Assembly (NCBI RefSeq): GCF_900128495.1 | Contig: NZ_LT635801.1 | Coordinates: forward strand, 3,002,691 to 3,066,690 | Reading direction: 5' to 3' | DNA length: 64,000 nucleotides | From: Bacteroides ilei | GTDB lineage: Bacteria; Bacteroidota; Bacteroidia; Bacteroidales; Bacteroidaceae | Shown: positions 24,911 through 32,798 of the stretch, piece by piece | Position numbering within the stretch: position 1 is the stretch's first letter | How the letters are laid out: each line of letters opens with the position of its first letter | The notes under the pieces: generated by a model | Databases searched by the model: none | What the model saw: only the letters and a program-made list of their open reading frames with translations | Told to the model about the DNA's origin: nothing | Program-made: the position numbers and the translations under genes

Positions 24911-25114
24911 TTGAAGAAGTTGGAAGAGGAACGGGCAAGCATATACTATGTCGGACACTTTGAAGGACAGAACAATATGGGCAAGGTGCTGAAAATGTGC
25001 CAAATTGCTTTGCTGAACAAGGTCGCTCCGCCCATTGACTATGACTTGCTGAGGGAGAAGAAAATCCATCTGTTCGGAGAGTTGTTGACTTTTGACAAGG
25101 AGGAGACCCTATGA
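24911..25114 (+). CDS. 5'-truncated gene of unknown function, cassette gene 1
   Basis: The frame is open from 24821, but only the part from about 24872 looks protein-like (FLNEKHAPFLKPEYLKKLEE, then RASIYYVGHFEGQNNMGKVL and PPIDYDLLREKKIHLFGEL). TTG at 24911 is the first plausible start left after truncation by the IS remnant. It ends in ATGA, overlapping the start of the next gene. Not recognised. It is the first of four translationally coupled genes. Confidence 0.5.
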   Translation: MKKLEEERASIYYVGHFEGQNNMGKVLKMCQIALLNKVAPPIDYDLLREKKIHLFGELLTFDKEETL

Positions 25115-25659
25115 GAATAGAAACATTCAAGATTGAAAAGCCGTATAGGGGAATAACCTTGGAGGGGACTTGTAGGGTCATCCCTCCCTCCACCTATACC
25201 ATTACAATGGAGAAGCCCTACAAAGGATTGGCTAAGGCAGAATACTTCCGCAACAATGACGGTGGTTATTCCATAGAAAACATCAAGAGTAGGGCGCAGT
25301 GGGAACTGGGCAGGCTGTATAAGCAGTTCCAAGACATACTGTATGAGTACGACAAGTATAAGAAGTTACTGGGTGAATGGATGCCCTACGAGCAAAAGAT
25401 GCAACGGTTGAGAGAGGATGTCAACCCATTCAGGCAGGGAGCGGATGCGGAGAAAGCGGCTTTGCTTGACTTCCACAGCGAGATGTTGGAAAGGGATGCC
25501 CAAGAGCATTTCTACGATTTGATTGATAAGCATGGGATTATGCCGTTGTCGCTCTCTCCGTCTGTGCTGAAAGTGTCCATCAGGCTGATTGAAGAAGAAT
25601 TTGTTAAACCTAAAAGTGAACGATATGAAAGCAATACTGAAGAAAAGCGTGGAGAATAG
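25111..25659 (+). CDS. hypothetical protein, cassette gene 2
   Basis: Soluble protein of 182 residues, starting MRIETFKIEKPYRGITLEGT and rich in charged residues. Two similar segments near the N-terminus, EKPYRGITLEG and EKPYKGLAKAEYF, suggest a small internal repeat. The middle is likely helical or coiled (ENIKSRAQWELGRLYKQFQD, LYEYDKYKKLLGEWMPYEQK). It starts inside the stop of gene 1 (4-bp overlap) and overlaps the start of gene 3 by 35 bp. No membrane segment. Family unknown. Confidence 0.65.
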   Translation: MRIETFKIEKPYRGITLEGTCRVIPPSTYTITMEKPYKGLAKAEYFRNNDGGYSIENIKSRAQWELGRLYKQFQDILYEYDKYKKLLGEWMPYEQKMQRLREDVNPFRQGADAEKAALLDFHSEMLERDAQEHFYDLIDKHGIMPLSLSPSVLKVSIRLIEEEFVKPKSERYESNTEEKRGE

Positions 25660-26116
25660 ATTTTGGGGTACCGATGATTATGACATACTGGATCTAAATC
25701 CCATAAACAAAGCGATAACTAATTACTATCTTCCCTATCTGTCTCCTTCTCCATTGAAAGCCTTCCTTTTGAAAAGACTGACCACCTTTAAGCAGATGTA
25801 CCTTTACTTGAAAGTGGAATGCGTGGAAGGTAACCCCGTAGTGACGTCTCTTTCTTTGAACTGCAATCTGTTGGACGATGTGGAGCGTATGTATGATGAC
25901 AACAAAGTCGATTGGAGTAAGATTCAGGGATGTCTGACTGAATATTTTCAAAGCATCGGTTACGCAAAGATTGAATGTGTAGACGATGATGGCATTGTCG
26001 GTTTTCTCAAACGGTTGGAGCAGGATGTCCCGTTGGTGAAAGAATACTTTACAATCATTAGGGAAGACGAATCAGAGAACGCTATGACAGATGATAAAAA
26101 TGAGGCTCGAATATGA
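25625..26116 (+). CDS. hypothetical protein, cassette gene 3 (paralogue of gene 4)
   Basis: Acidic soluble protein of 163 residues from the ATG at 25625 (MKAILKKSVENRFWGTDDYD). An earlier in-frame start at 25589 is less likely because it overlaps gene 2 further. The core VVTSLSLNCNLLDDVERMYD and DNKVDWSKIQGCLTEYFQSI, then GYAKIECVDDDG, aligns with gene 4. Its stop overlaps the gene 4 start (ATGA). Function unknown. Confidence 0.65.
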   Translation: MKAILKKSVENRFWGTDDYDILDLNPINKAITNYYLPYLSPSPLKAFLLKRLTTFKQMYLYLKVECVEGNPVVTSLSLNCNLLDDVERMYDDNKVDWSKIQGCLTEYFQSIGYAKIECVDDDGIVGFLKRLEQDVPLVKEYFTIIREDESENAMTDDKNEARI

Positions 26117-26529
26117 AGAAAGTATTGCTGAAAAAGGAAGAGGGGGACAGATGGCTCTTATGGGAAGATTCCGACTTGCTTTGTGTCAACAGGCTCAATA
26201 TGGAATTAACCGAAATATACCTGTACAGCTATTGGCGTACATGCGGCCTATTGTTAAAGGCATTGACAGAAAAGATGGAAGCGGAAAGGAAACTGTTCCT
26301 TGGCTTGAACATCACTTGCAAGAAAGGCACAAACATTGTCGATTCATTGACTTTGCGTTGCGACTTGGAGGACGATGACGAGAGGGAAGAGGAAAGGCAG
26401 GGGAGGTTTAAGGTCGATTGGGATGCCCTGTATCGTGATTTGGAATGGCATTTCCGCTCTATGGGTTATCCCTGCATTCGATGTACGAATAATGAGTCAT
26501 TTATATTCATTTGTATTATATATGTCTGA
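26113..26529 (+). CDS. hypothetical protein, cassette gene 4 (paralogue of gene 3), probably 3'-truncated
   Basis: 138 residues starting MKKVLLKKEEGDRWLLWEDS. The stretch IVDSLTLRCDLEDDDEREEE, FKVDWDALYRDLEWHFRSM and GYPCIRCTNNE parallels gene 3 position by position, showing tandem duplication. After CTNNE the sequence turns abruptly hydrophobic (SFIFICIIYV) and stops, where gene 3 continues for about 40 more acidic residues. The end is therefore probably a truncation at the cassette border. Family unknown. Confidence 0.6.
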   Translation: MKKVLLKKEEGDRWLLWEDSDLLCVNRLNMELTEIYLYSYWRTCGLLLKALTEKMEAERKLFLGLNITCKKGTNIVDSLTLRCDLEDDDEREEERQGRFKVDWDALYRDLEWHFRSMGYPCIRCTNNESFIFICIIYV

Positions 26530-26583
26530 TAATCAGTATTATATATGGAAATTTCCAACACCTTATAATGGCATTTCAGGGTA

Positions 26584-27726
26584 TTATTTCCTTCTTTTCC
26601 TGTACCAGAGATAATAGCCGCTTAACGGTAAAATACCTCCCAGAAAAGCCGCCAGGAAATAGAGGGTTTTAGTCCATACTCCTCCCCAAGTTCCTGTATG
26701 AAAGCTGTAGAAATATCCTTTTATCTTTTGGGATGCCGGTATTTGGCTGGAAGTGGTGATGCTGGTAACCGTTCCGTATTCCGGGTGGAATGTAGCGGTA
26801 TCAGTTTTACGTAACCGTCCTTCCGGTGAAGTGACTATCTGTGCGGTATTCCGTTCCAGTTTGATGGTCGTATAGGTCGGATATATTTGTTTCAGTGCAG
26901 AGAGTGCATTATCCCATGTATGGTATGGTGAGTGATATGCTTCTGTATCAACCGGTTTGTCATGTCGGTCCCTGTTGCCATTTGGGGTGGCTGGATGAGT
27001 ATTTCCTGAATTTCCATTTCCTTTTTCTGTGGCTTGGGGAGAAGCTCCGAACAGAGAATAGGCGGCATTGCGATACCAGCCGAACGACCATGTCAGTCCG
27101 GTGAGAGCCATGACCAGCAGAAAAACCAGTGTATAGATTCCGGTGGCTACATGACTGTCGTACCAGAACCTGCGCCATCCCTTGTTACAACAGATTTTTA
27201 GCCGGTTCTTCAAAGCTTTTGATTTGCGGGGAATCCAGATGATGAGTCCACTGACCAGAATAATAACCATTGCAAGAGTGGTGATTCCTACAATGACCTT
27301 TCCTGCCGATTTTTCCCCTTTTTGTGCCGGTGCATCCAGCAACCAGCGGTGCAGTTTACGTACTTGCTGGAAAAACGGATAACTTTTACTCCATCCGTTC
27401 ACTTCACCGGTATAAGGATTGACGCTCAGAGTCTTTTTGCCCGTGTTTTTGAAGCCGGCCCAAACTGGTTTTTCCGGATCCCGGGAAAATTGCAGACTGG
27501 TCAGTTGCAGGCTGTCTGTAACCTGGTTACGTATCTGTTCTGCCAGTCGGGACGGTGTCAGAGCCACACTTCCCGGAACGGCTTCGACGTGATACAGTTT
27601 CGGATTCAAGGCTTGGGTAATGTCTTGTTCAAATACAAGGATAGCACCGGTCAGGCAGATGACGGATATGATAATACCTACCGGGAGAGAAAGCCAGAGA
27701 TGGATTTTTGAAAACAGTTTACGCAT
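26584..27726 (-). CDS. xusC: PepSY-associated inner-membrane protein (XusC-like, putative siderophore reductase)
   Basis: Inner-membrane protein of 380 residues from the ATG at 27726 (MRKLFSKIHLWLSLPVGIII), with about four transmembrane helices: near residues 10-30, 130-155 (VIVGITTLAMVIILVSGLIIW), 180-205 (YTLVFLLVMALTGLTWSF) and 345-370 (LYFLAAFLGGILPLSGYYLWY). Periplasmic PepSY-type segments contain LSVNPYTGEVNGW and GRLRKTDTATFHPEYGTVTS. The pattern WLSLPVGIIISVICLTGAILVFEQDI and the HxW near the start are typical of iron-siderophore PepSY reductases. It is third in a receptor-DUF4374-PepSY operon, the XusABC layout described in B. thetaiotaomicron. Orthology is inferred from synteny and family. 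Confidence 0.8.
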   Translation of the reverse strand: MRKLFSKIHLWLSLPVGIIISVICLTGAILVFEQDITQALNPKLYHVEAVPGSVALTPSRLAEQIRNQVTDSLQLTSLQFSRDPEKPVWAGFKNTGKKTLSVNPYTGEVNGWSKSYPFFQQVRKLHRWLLDAPAQKGEKSAGKVIVGITTLAMVIILVSGLIIWIPRKSKALKNRLKICCNKGWRRFWYDSHVATGIYTLVFLLVMALTGLTWSFGWYRNAAYSLFGASPQATEKGNGNSGNTHPATPNGNRDRHDKPVDTEAYHSPYHTWDNALSALKQIYPTYTTIKLERNTAQIVTSPEGRLRKTDTATFHPEYGTVTSITTSSQIPASQKIKGYFYSFHTGTWGGVWTKTLYFLAAFLGGILPLSGYYLWYRKRRK

Positions 27727-27834
27727 GGGGTATCTGGTATAAATGAAATGATTCAAAGTGAATCCACCTTGCCGGAGGATTGTGATCCTTATGGCAGGCA
27801 GATTCACGTCAAGCTTGTGGAAGAGAAACCGGTG

Positions 27835-29253
27835 TTATTTCTGGATGTCCAGCTTGCCTACAGCACTCAGTTGGGTTGCCTCTACAGTCAGGCCTTTGGT
27901 TGCAGTAGCAGTTGCCGGATCAATCTTATAGATGGCAGGATAACCTTCGGTAGTGGTTACCGTTATGTATGCTTTATCATTTTCGATATAAGGTGTTCCT
28001 CCGAATCCGGAAATTAAATCGGTGGAAGGAAGTCCGCTTACGTAAGTCAGCCTCTGGTCCTCGGCTTTGAAAATGGCCAGCCGGTTGGCCGTAAAACCAG
28101 ATTCAGTCAGCGGACGGTCGTACATCAACAGGAGGAAATAATCTTCGGTAACCGGCCAGCAGCGTAGAAACGAGTTTCCACCGCTCAGTACCTCCAGGTT
28201 GCAGTAGTAGTCGTCGAAATCTTCTGTTCCGGCAGGGATACGTACCACACCGGCAGGCAGTGTAGTTTGCTGGCGTGAATCACTCATCGTCTTGGCATAA
28301 CTTGGTGAGAATACGTAGATATCTCCGTTCCCGGCGGCCCAGATCATCTGGTAATATTGTGATTTGTAACGTCCGCAGGCATAGCTGATCTTATCGGTTC
28401 TGATCAGTTTCTTGTCGGTCAGGGTCTGATCGGTGAATATGGCTACCCAACATTCGTTCGGATATTGGGTCCATTGCAGTTCGTCCTTGCTGTATGCACC
28501 GCTACCAGATCCTCCCGACTCTGTCTTGACCAGGTCCTTGTTCCCTGGAAGTATCCATTTTCCGTTTTCATATTTTGTACCATATTGGCTCAATCCCATC
28601 GGAACGGCTGCCGAGAACAGTTTTCCATCTTGTTCCAACAGGCCGGCCAGGGTAACATATTCGCCGTTTCCCAGGAAGTTTTCCGACAGGTACGCCTTGT
28701 TCTGGGTGTCGTTGGTTGCATAGGTATCCATTTCTGTATTCAGATAAGAAATCAGGAATGATTTAGGTGTATAACCGTTTGCATCATTCCATTCGGTCGG
28801 TCCGTCACCTGTAGACGTTGTCATCACGTATTTGCCGTACGTACCATATGTAGTGAAACGTCGTACCGCAAATTCTCCGTTACGTTTTTTGGGGGTGCCG
28901 TTATTGTCCAGATAGAAAGAGGTAGTGATGCCGGCATTGCCTTGATTATAACTGAGTCCGTACAGGTATTGGTTGTTGTAATAGACCCATTGTGTGGCTC
29001 CATCATTTACCAGACCGTTTTTTACGGTACTGATTGTACCTTCATCCAGTGTCTCTGCTGTAAGCAACACATTGGTCGTGTTTCCGGATGCCGTTACCGA
29101 GGCTGCTATGACATAGTGTGAAACAGCTGTTGTACCGGCCCCGTTACCGCTATTTTCTCCATTGTTTATCGGTTCATCTTTCGAACAGGAAGTGAAAGTC
29201 ATTGCAGCCGTTGCTGTGGCTAGAAGGCTGATGAATAGGAAATTTCTTTTCAT
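27835..29253 (-). CDS. xusB: DUF4374 surface lipoprotein (XusB-like siderophore-binding protein)
   Basis: Lipoprotein of 472 residues with signal [20 protein letters not shown] and lipobox TSC followed by SKDEP. The rest is repetitive beta structure consistent with a DUF4374 beta-propeller (segments such as [20 protein letters not shown] and [17 protein letters not shown]). In B. thetaiotaomicron the equivalent XusB is a surface lipoprotein that binds ferric enterobactin-type siderophores and hands them to the XusA barrel. Here it sits 58 bp downstream of the receptor gene, in the same order. Confidence 0.82.
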   Translation of the reverse strand: MKRNFLFISLLATATAAMTFTSCSKDEPINNGENSGNGAGTTAVSHYVIAASVTASGNTTNVLLTAETLDEGTISTVKNGLVNDGATQWVYYNNQYLYGLSYNQGNAGITTSFYLDNNGTPKKRNGEFAVRRFTTYGTYGKYVMTTSTGDGPTEWNDANGYTPKSFLISYLNTEMDTYATNDTQNKAYLSENFLGNGEYVTLAGLLEQDGKLFSAAVPMGLSQYGTKYENGKWILPGNKDLVKTESGGSGSGAYSKDELQWTQYPNECWVAIFTDQTLTDKKLIRTDKISYACGRYKSQYYQMIWAAGNGDIYVFSPSYAKTMSDSRQQTTLPAGVVRIPAGTEDFDDYYCNLEVLSGGNSFLRCWPVTEDYFLLLMYDRPLTESGFTANRLAIFKAEDQRLTYVSGLPSTDLISGFGGTPYIENDKAYITVTTTEGYPAIYKIDPATATATKGLTVEATQLSAVGKLDIQK

Positions 29254-29311
29254 GACAGTTTTATTGATTTATATTTTTCTTTTGTTATAAATTATTTGTA
29301 CGACCTCTGGA

Positions 29312-31684
29312 TTATCTGCCGAAGTGGACCCGTACTTTTCCATAAAAGCTTCGTCCGGCTTTCTGGAGGCTGAAGTTGTCATACAGCTTTTCATCGGTAA
29401 AGTTCCGACATTCGAATGAGAAGTTGTATCTTCCGTTCCTGATACTATAGGAAAGGCTGACATTGTGCGAGAACTGGTCCGGGACAATGTAATCGCTGCT
29501 GGAACCGATAATCTGCGAATAATAAGAGAAACTGTGCAGATATTGGTTGTCGTAAGTCAATGTCAGCACATTTCCCTTTTTCCACAGGTCGTGCCAGTAA
29601 AAATTCACGTCTGCATCGGCAAACTGGTATGGCAGGTTCGGCATGCGTGCCTTATAAGCCAGGTTGTTGACTGTAGTGCCGATCATGGTCTTCATGTTGT
29701 CGCGTACATCCATCTGTGTGAAGTTCCCTCCGATGCTGAACCAGTTGCTGTAGCTGTAGCGGGCGGAGAGATTGTATCCTTTGGTCAGTACCTTGCCATA
29801 GTTGGTATAGGCTGCCGCATACTTGCCTCCGCTCAAGTCGGTCACGTTTCGTTGGATGTAATCCTTGGTATCGCGATAGACCAGCCCTCCTTCTACATAA
29901 ACCGAATGTTTGCCGAATGTCTTTGCGTAGCTGACATTCAGGTTAATGTTGTCACTGTTTTCCGGGCGGATGGTGATTTCTCCCATTTCCAGGTCCTCAT
30001 CGCCGAACATTTCTTCAATGGTAGGCAATCGGTAGGCTTTCTCGTAGGAAAGTTTGACCTGAAGTCCGGGAAAAACAAAGTATGTGCCGGCTATACCGTA
30101 ACCGAAAGCGTCGATGCTGCGGGTAGTCTTTTTGTAGTCATCCTGGTTGGTGGTAGTCGCCATGGGACCTGATACATACTGGTTATAGTATTTCCCGAAG
30201 ACCGAGGCGTTCCAGTGTTCCGAAGGCATTACACGGTACGAAAGTCCGGAAATGTTTTTTCTGGTCTTCTTGGCTATGGCATCGGTCTGTTCTTCATTGG
30301 CCAGCAGTGAAGTGTTGCTTCTTCTGAAGGCATTGAACACCTGGTTGAAGGTGAGGGTATGTATTTTCCCGATGCGGTAATTTACATTGAATGTCCCGTT
30401 CCAGTTGTCGTTATCGGCCCGTGAGTACTGGTACGACTGTTCGCCGCGTGAATTCATTTTCTGCTTTTCTCCCAGCCAGTTGTACTGGTAGGCTGCCGTA
30501 TCGATGTTGGTTGTCGCATTACGGTTATAGTTGGCAGTCAGCGTTACGTCCAGCCCTTTGGTAAGAAGGTTACGTTTGCTGTATTCCAGTGAAGGCATCA
30601 GGGAGTGTCCTTTCCGGTGCTTTTCGCCGTAGACGATGTTCTGTCGTACCCCGGTCTGTATTTCCTTATACATCTGCGAGTAGGTGAAGCTGAGCATCAG
30701 GCGGTCGGCCCATTTTTTGTCGATAAGTCCTACTTTCCCGATAATGGCTTCGTTGTGGTAGGTATCATTGAAACGTTTCACGCGCTGGTAACTGCCGTTG
30801 ATGTTTCCGGTAGAAAAGTCCTGTACCGGTGCATCTACGTAATAGTCATTGTCCGAATAGTTCTGGAAAGCATTGATCTCATATGTGAATCCGTTTCTGA
30901 ATGTCTGTCCGAAATTGATATACGACTTATGGGTATTGAATGAACCGTAAGAATAGGAAGCGTCCAGGAACCAGTTACGGCGTTTCTTGTTGGTCACGAT
31001 GTTGATGACACCTCCGATGGCATCTGTACCGAAACCTACGGGAACTACCCCTTTATACACTTCGATACGTTCGGCAAAGTTGACCGGGATGTTGTTCAGT
31101 CCGAATGAGCTTCCTACTCCTTCCTGCGGTACTCCGTCTATGAATACTTTTACGTGCTTGCCGCTGAATCCGTCCATCATAAGTTGCATGTCCGACCCTA
31201 CACCACCCGATTCACGCAGTTTCATGCCCGGTGCTTTGGTCAGTGCTTCGCTCAGGCTTTTGGTGGAATTCTGCATGTCTTTCGTGTCTACGGCCACTGT
31301 ATTGAAGGCGGAGCGTTTCACACGTGACACTTCCGATGAGACTACCACGACTTCGTCCAGTTCGGTTACAGATGTTTTCAGTATGAAATTCTGTTTCTGA
31401 CGTTCATTCCCGTCGAGGATAATCTGCCTTTCGGAGGTCTCATATCCGACGGCCGATACGACTAATGTGTATTTGCCGCCAGGAGCTTTCAGGTGATAGA
31501 GTCCTTTTTCGTTTGTTGTACATCCGTAATTGGTTCCTTTCAGGTATACCGTGGCGAAATCGATTTCACTTTTGTCGGACGATAGGATTCTTCCCGAAAT
31601 CATGGCACTTTGCGCCCATGCCGGAACAGTTCCCAACAATAATACTGCCCAAAGAAGCAGGTTGCATTTGAAATTAGTTCTCAA
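29312..31684 (-). CDS. xusA: TonB-dependent siderophore receptor (XusA-like)
   Basis: Outer-membrane receptor of 790 residues. The signal peptide is MRTNFKCNLLLWAVLLLGTVPAWA. A CarboxypepD_reg-like domain (about 28-110, ISGRILSSDKSEIDFATVYL) precedes a plug with TonB-box-like TELDEVVVVSSEVSRVKRSA and GTDAIGGVINIVT, then a 22-strand barrel ending FYGKVRVHFGR. It has no STN domain, so it is not itself a sigma-signalling receptor. It is first gene of the receptor-DUF4374-PepSY operon, with a -7 box 57 bp upstream. Substrate by analogy: xenosiderophores. Confidence 0.85.
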   Translation of the reverse strand: MRTNFKCNLLLWAVLLLGTVPAWAQSAMISGRILSSDKSEIDFATVYLKGTNYGCTTNEKGLYHLKAPGGKYTLVVSAVGYETSERQIILDGNERQKQNFILKTSVTELDEVVVVSSEVSRVKRSAFNTVAVDTKDMQNSTKSLSEALTKAPGMKLRESGGVGSDMQLMMDGFSGKHVKVFIDGVPQEGVGSSFGLNNIPVNFAERIEVYKGVVPVGFGTDAIGGVINIVTNKKRRNWFLDASYSYGSFNTHKSYINFGQTFRNGFTYEINAFQNYSDNDYYVDAPVQDFSTGNINGSYQRVKRFNDTYHNEAIIGKVGLIDKKWADRLMLSFTYSQMYKEIQTGVRQNIVYGEKHRKGHSLMPSLEYSKRNLLTKGLDVTLTANYNRNATTNIDTAAYQYNWLGEKQKMNSRGEQSYQYSRADNDNWNGTFNVNYRIGKIHTLTFNQVFNAFRRSNTSLLANEEQTDAIAKKTRKNISGLSYRVMPSEHWNASVFGKYYNQYVSGPMATTTNQDDYKKTTRSIDAFGYGIAGTYFVFPGLQVKLSYEKAYRLPTIEEMFGDEDLEMGEITIRPENSDNINLNVSYAKTFGKHSVYVEGGLVYRDTKDYIQRNVTDLSGGKYAAAYTNYGKVLTKGYNLSARYSYSNWFSIGGNFTQMDVRDNMKTMIGTTVNNLAYKARMPNLPYQFADADVNFYWHDLWKKGNVLTLTYDNQYLHSFSYYSQIIGSSSDYIVPDQFSHNVSLSYSIRNGRYNFSFECRNFTDEKLYDNFSLQKAGRSFYGKVRVHFGR

Positions 31685-31740
31685 TTTATATGAATTTAAA
31701 TGTTAGCGAATGTCTTTTTACCGTTTCCGGTTTTCCGCCG

Positions 31741-31748
31741 CAAAGTTA
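31741..31748 (-). promoter_or_regulatory. -7 box for the xus-like operon
   Basis: TAACTTTG on the minus strand, 57 bp upstream of the receptor start. Confidence 0.55.
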
Positions 31749-31812
31749 AATTCAATAAAAAATGAGGGCAATCGCAAAAAATGGGTATTTTAAAGTGAGA
31801 GGATAAAGCTGC

Positions 31813-31868
31813 TTCATATTCCATATCGTCGCAATTTTTATGCGATTTACGACATTATGGAATATGAA
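31813..31868. repeat. 56-bp near-perfect palindrome between HU-like gene and xus operon
   Basis: Outer arms TTCATATTCCATA (31813-31825) and TATGGAATATGAA (31856-31868) are perfect 13-mers. Inside them TCGT...GCA pairs with TGC...ACGA. It lies in the 307-bp gap (31685-31991), which has no gene. It could terminate the HU-like transcript or be a binding site; the core TATGGAAT recurs at 32743-32768. Confidence 0.55.
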
Positions 31869-31991
31869 AAGCTATTTTTGAAGTTTCCCTGTCTTTTCTT
31901 CAATCTTGGCTCCGCCGGATTTTCCGTGGCGTTTTTCGTTCCATACCAAAAAATAGTTATCCGTTGGCCGGAGCAGGTAGTGTGTTATCTC

Positions 31992-32600
31992 TTATTGTCC
32001 GAAGTGTCCGGGCAATGCGATGTATACCGGATGGTGTGGAGTTCCGATATTTTTCAGTCTCTGGGCTTCTACCAGTTTCCTGATGGTACGGCAGGCGGTA
32101 GGGGTGGTCAGATGAAACAGTTCTTCAAACTTCTTGCGTGTAAGGATCGGAGTTGTCCTGAAATGTTCGGAGAGGCGTTCTTCAAGTTTCTCTTCGCTGA
32201 TGTCTGCCGAATGGATTTTTTCCGGTGAACGTTTGGTCTTCAGGTTCTGCAGACTGTTCTTCAGTGACTGGTCGGCCCGGAAACGTACATTCTTGAATTT
32301 GACATCTTCGGCACGTGTATTCTTGGGATTCTTGGTTTCGGGACATTGCAGGGTAATCTGGAAATATCCTATACCTTCCAGGTGTACCCTTTTTCCGTTC
32401 TTCAGGTGTTCGGCCATCTGTTCGCTCAAGGCTACCAGTGCCGCTTTGATATCGGCCTCGGTGAGGCTGCAGTTATGGCTTATTTCTTCGGCCAGCTGGT
32501 CGGAACTGATATGCTGCTGGTTTACCACACGTGCATGATAGCGTTTTTTACTGTTGCCTATGCTGTTAGGCGACTGGTAGAATTCGAATTTTACGGCCAT
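31992..32600 (-). CDS. HU-like DNA-binding protein with C-terminal winged-helix-like extension
   Basis: Nucleoid-type DNA-binding protein, 202 residues. The N-terminal 125 residues match the long Bacteroidetes HU-like family: MAVKFEFYQSPNSIGNSKKR, the helix pair SSDQLAEEISHNCSLTEADI, GKRVHLEGIGYFQITL and DVKFKNVRFRADQSLKNSL. The C-terminal part (about 130-200) reads like a winged helix (FRTTPILTRKKFEELFHLTT, TACRTIRKLVEAQRLKNIG). It follows the cobalamin-uptake genes on the same strand but has its own -7 box. Its leader contains four regularly spaced dyads, so autoregulation is an attractive guess. Confidence 0.85.
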   Translation of the reverse strand: MAVKFEFYQSPNSIGNSKKRYHARVVNQQHISSDQLAEEISHNCSLTEADIKAALVALSEQMAEHLKNGKRVHLEGIGYFQITLQCPETKNPKNTRAEDVKFKNVRFRADQSLKNSLQNLKTKRSPEKIHSADISEEKLEERLSEHFRTTPILTRKKFEELFHLTTPTACRTIRKLVEAQRLKNIGTPHHPVYIALPGHFGQ

Positions 32601-32624
32601 AGATTCTTAAAGGATATTTTATTT

Positions 32625-32708
32625 TATCACTAGGGTGATAATATCTTATCACTGCAATGAAAAGATCTCATCACTGGAGTGATAAAATCTTATCACTAGG
32701 GTGAAAAG
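32625..32708. repeat. four 18-bp dyads with exact 22-bp period in the HU-like gene leader
   Basis: Plus-strand units start at 32625, 32647, 32669 and 32691: TTATCACTAGGGTGATAA, TTATCACTGCAATGAAAA, TCATCACTGGAGTGATAA and TTATCACTAGGGTGAAAA, separated by four bases each. Each is a dyad (TTATCAC-4 nt-GTGATAA). A period of about two helical turns would place four protein-binding sites on one face of the DNA. In the transcript each unit could also fold as a 7-bp hairpin with a tetraloop. Confidence 0.85.
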
Positions 32709-32724
32709 ATAATATCTGTATTAC

Positions 32725-32732
32725 AAATGTAG
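32725..32732 (-). promoter_or_regulatory. -7 box for the HU-like gene
   Basis: TACATTTG on the minus strand (TAnnTTTG). The implied start near 32718 puts the whole dyad array inside the 5' leader. A small dyad ATATGGAA-5 nt-TTCCATAT (32748-32768) lies just upstream. Confidence 0.55.
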
Positions 32733-32798
32733 TGAATACCGATGGAATATGGAAGAGGATTCCATATGTTTGAAAAAATATTTCCGGGATGAACCGGA

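Noticed and set aside
32625..32708. Short CRISPR array
   Set aside because: The spacers are only four bases, the repeats are dyads with variation, and no cas genes are present; an operator or RNA hairpin array fits better.
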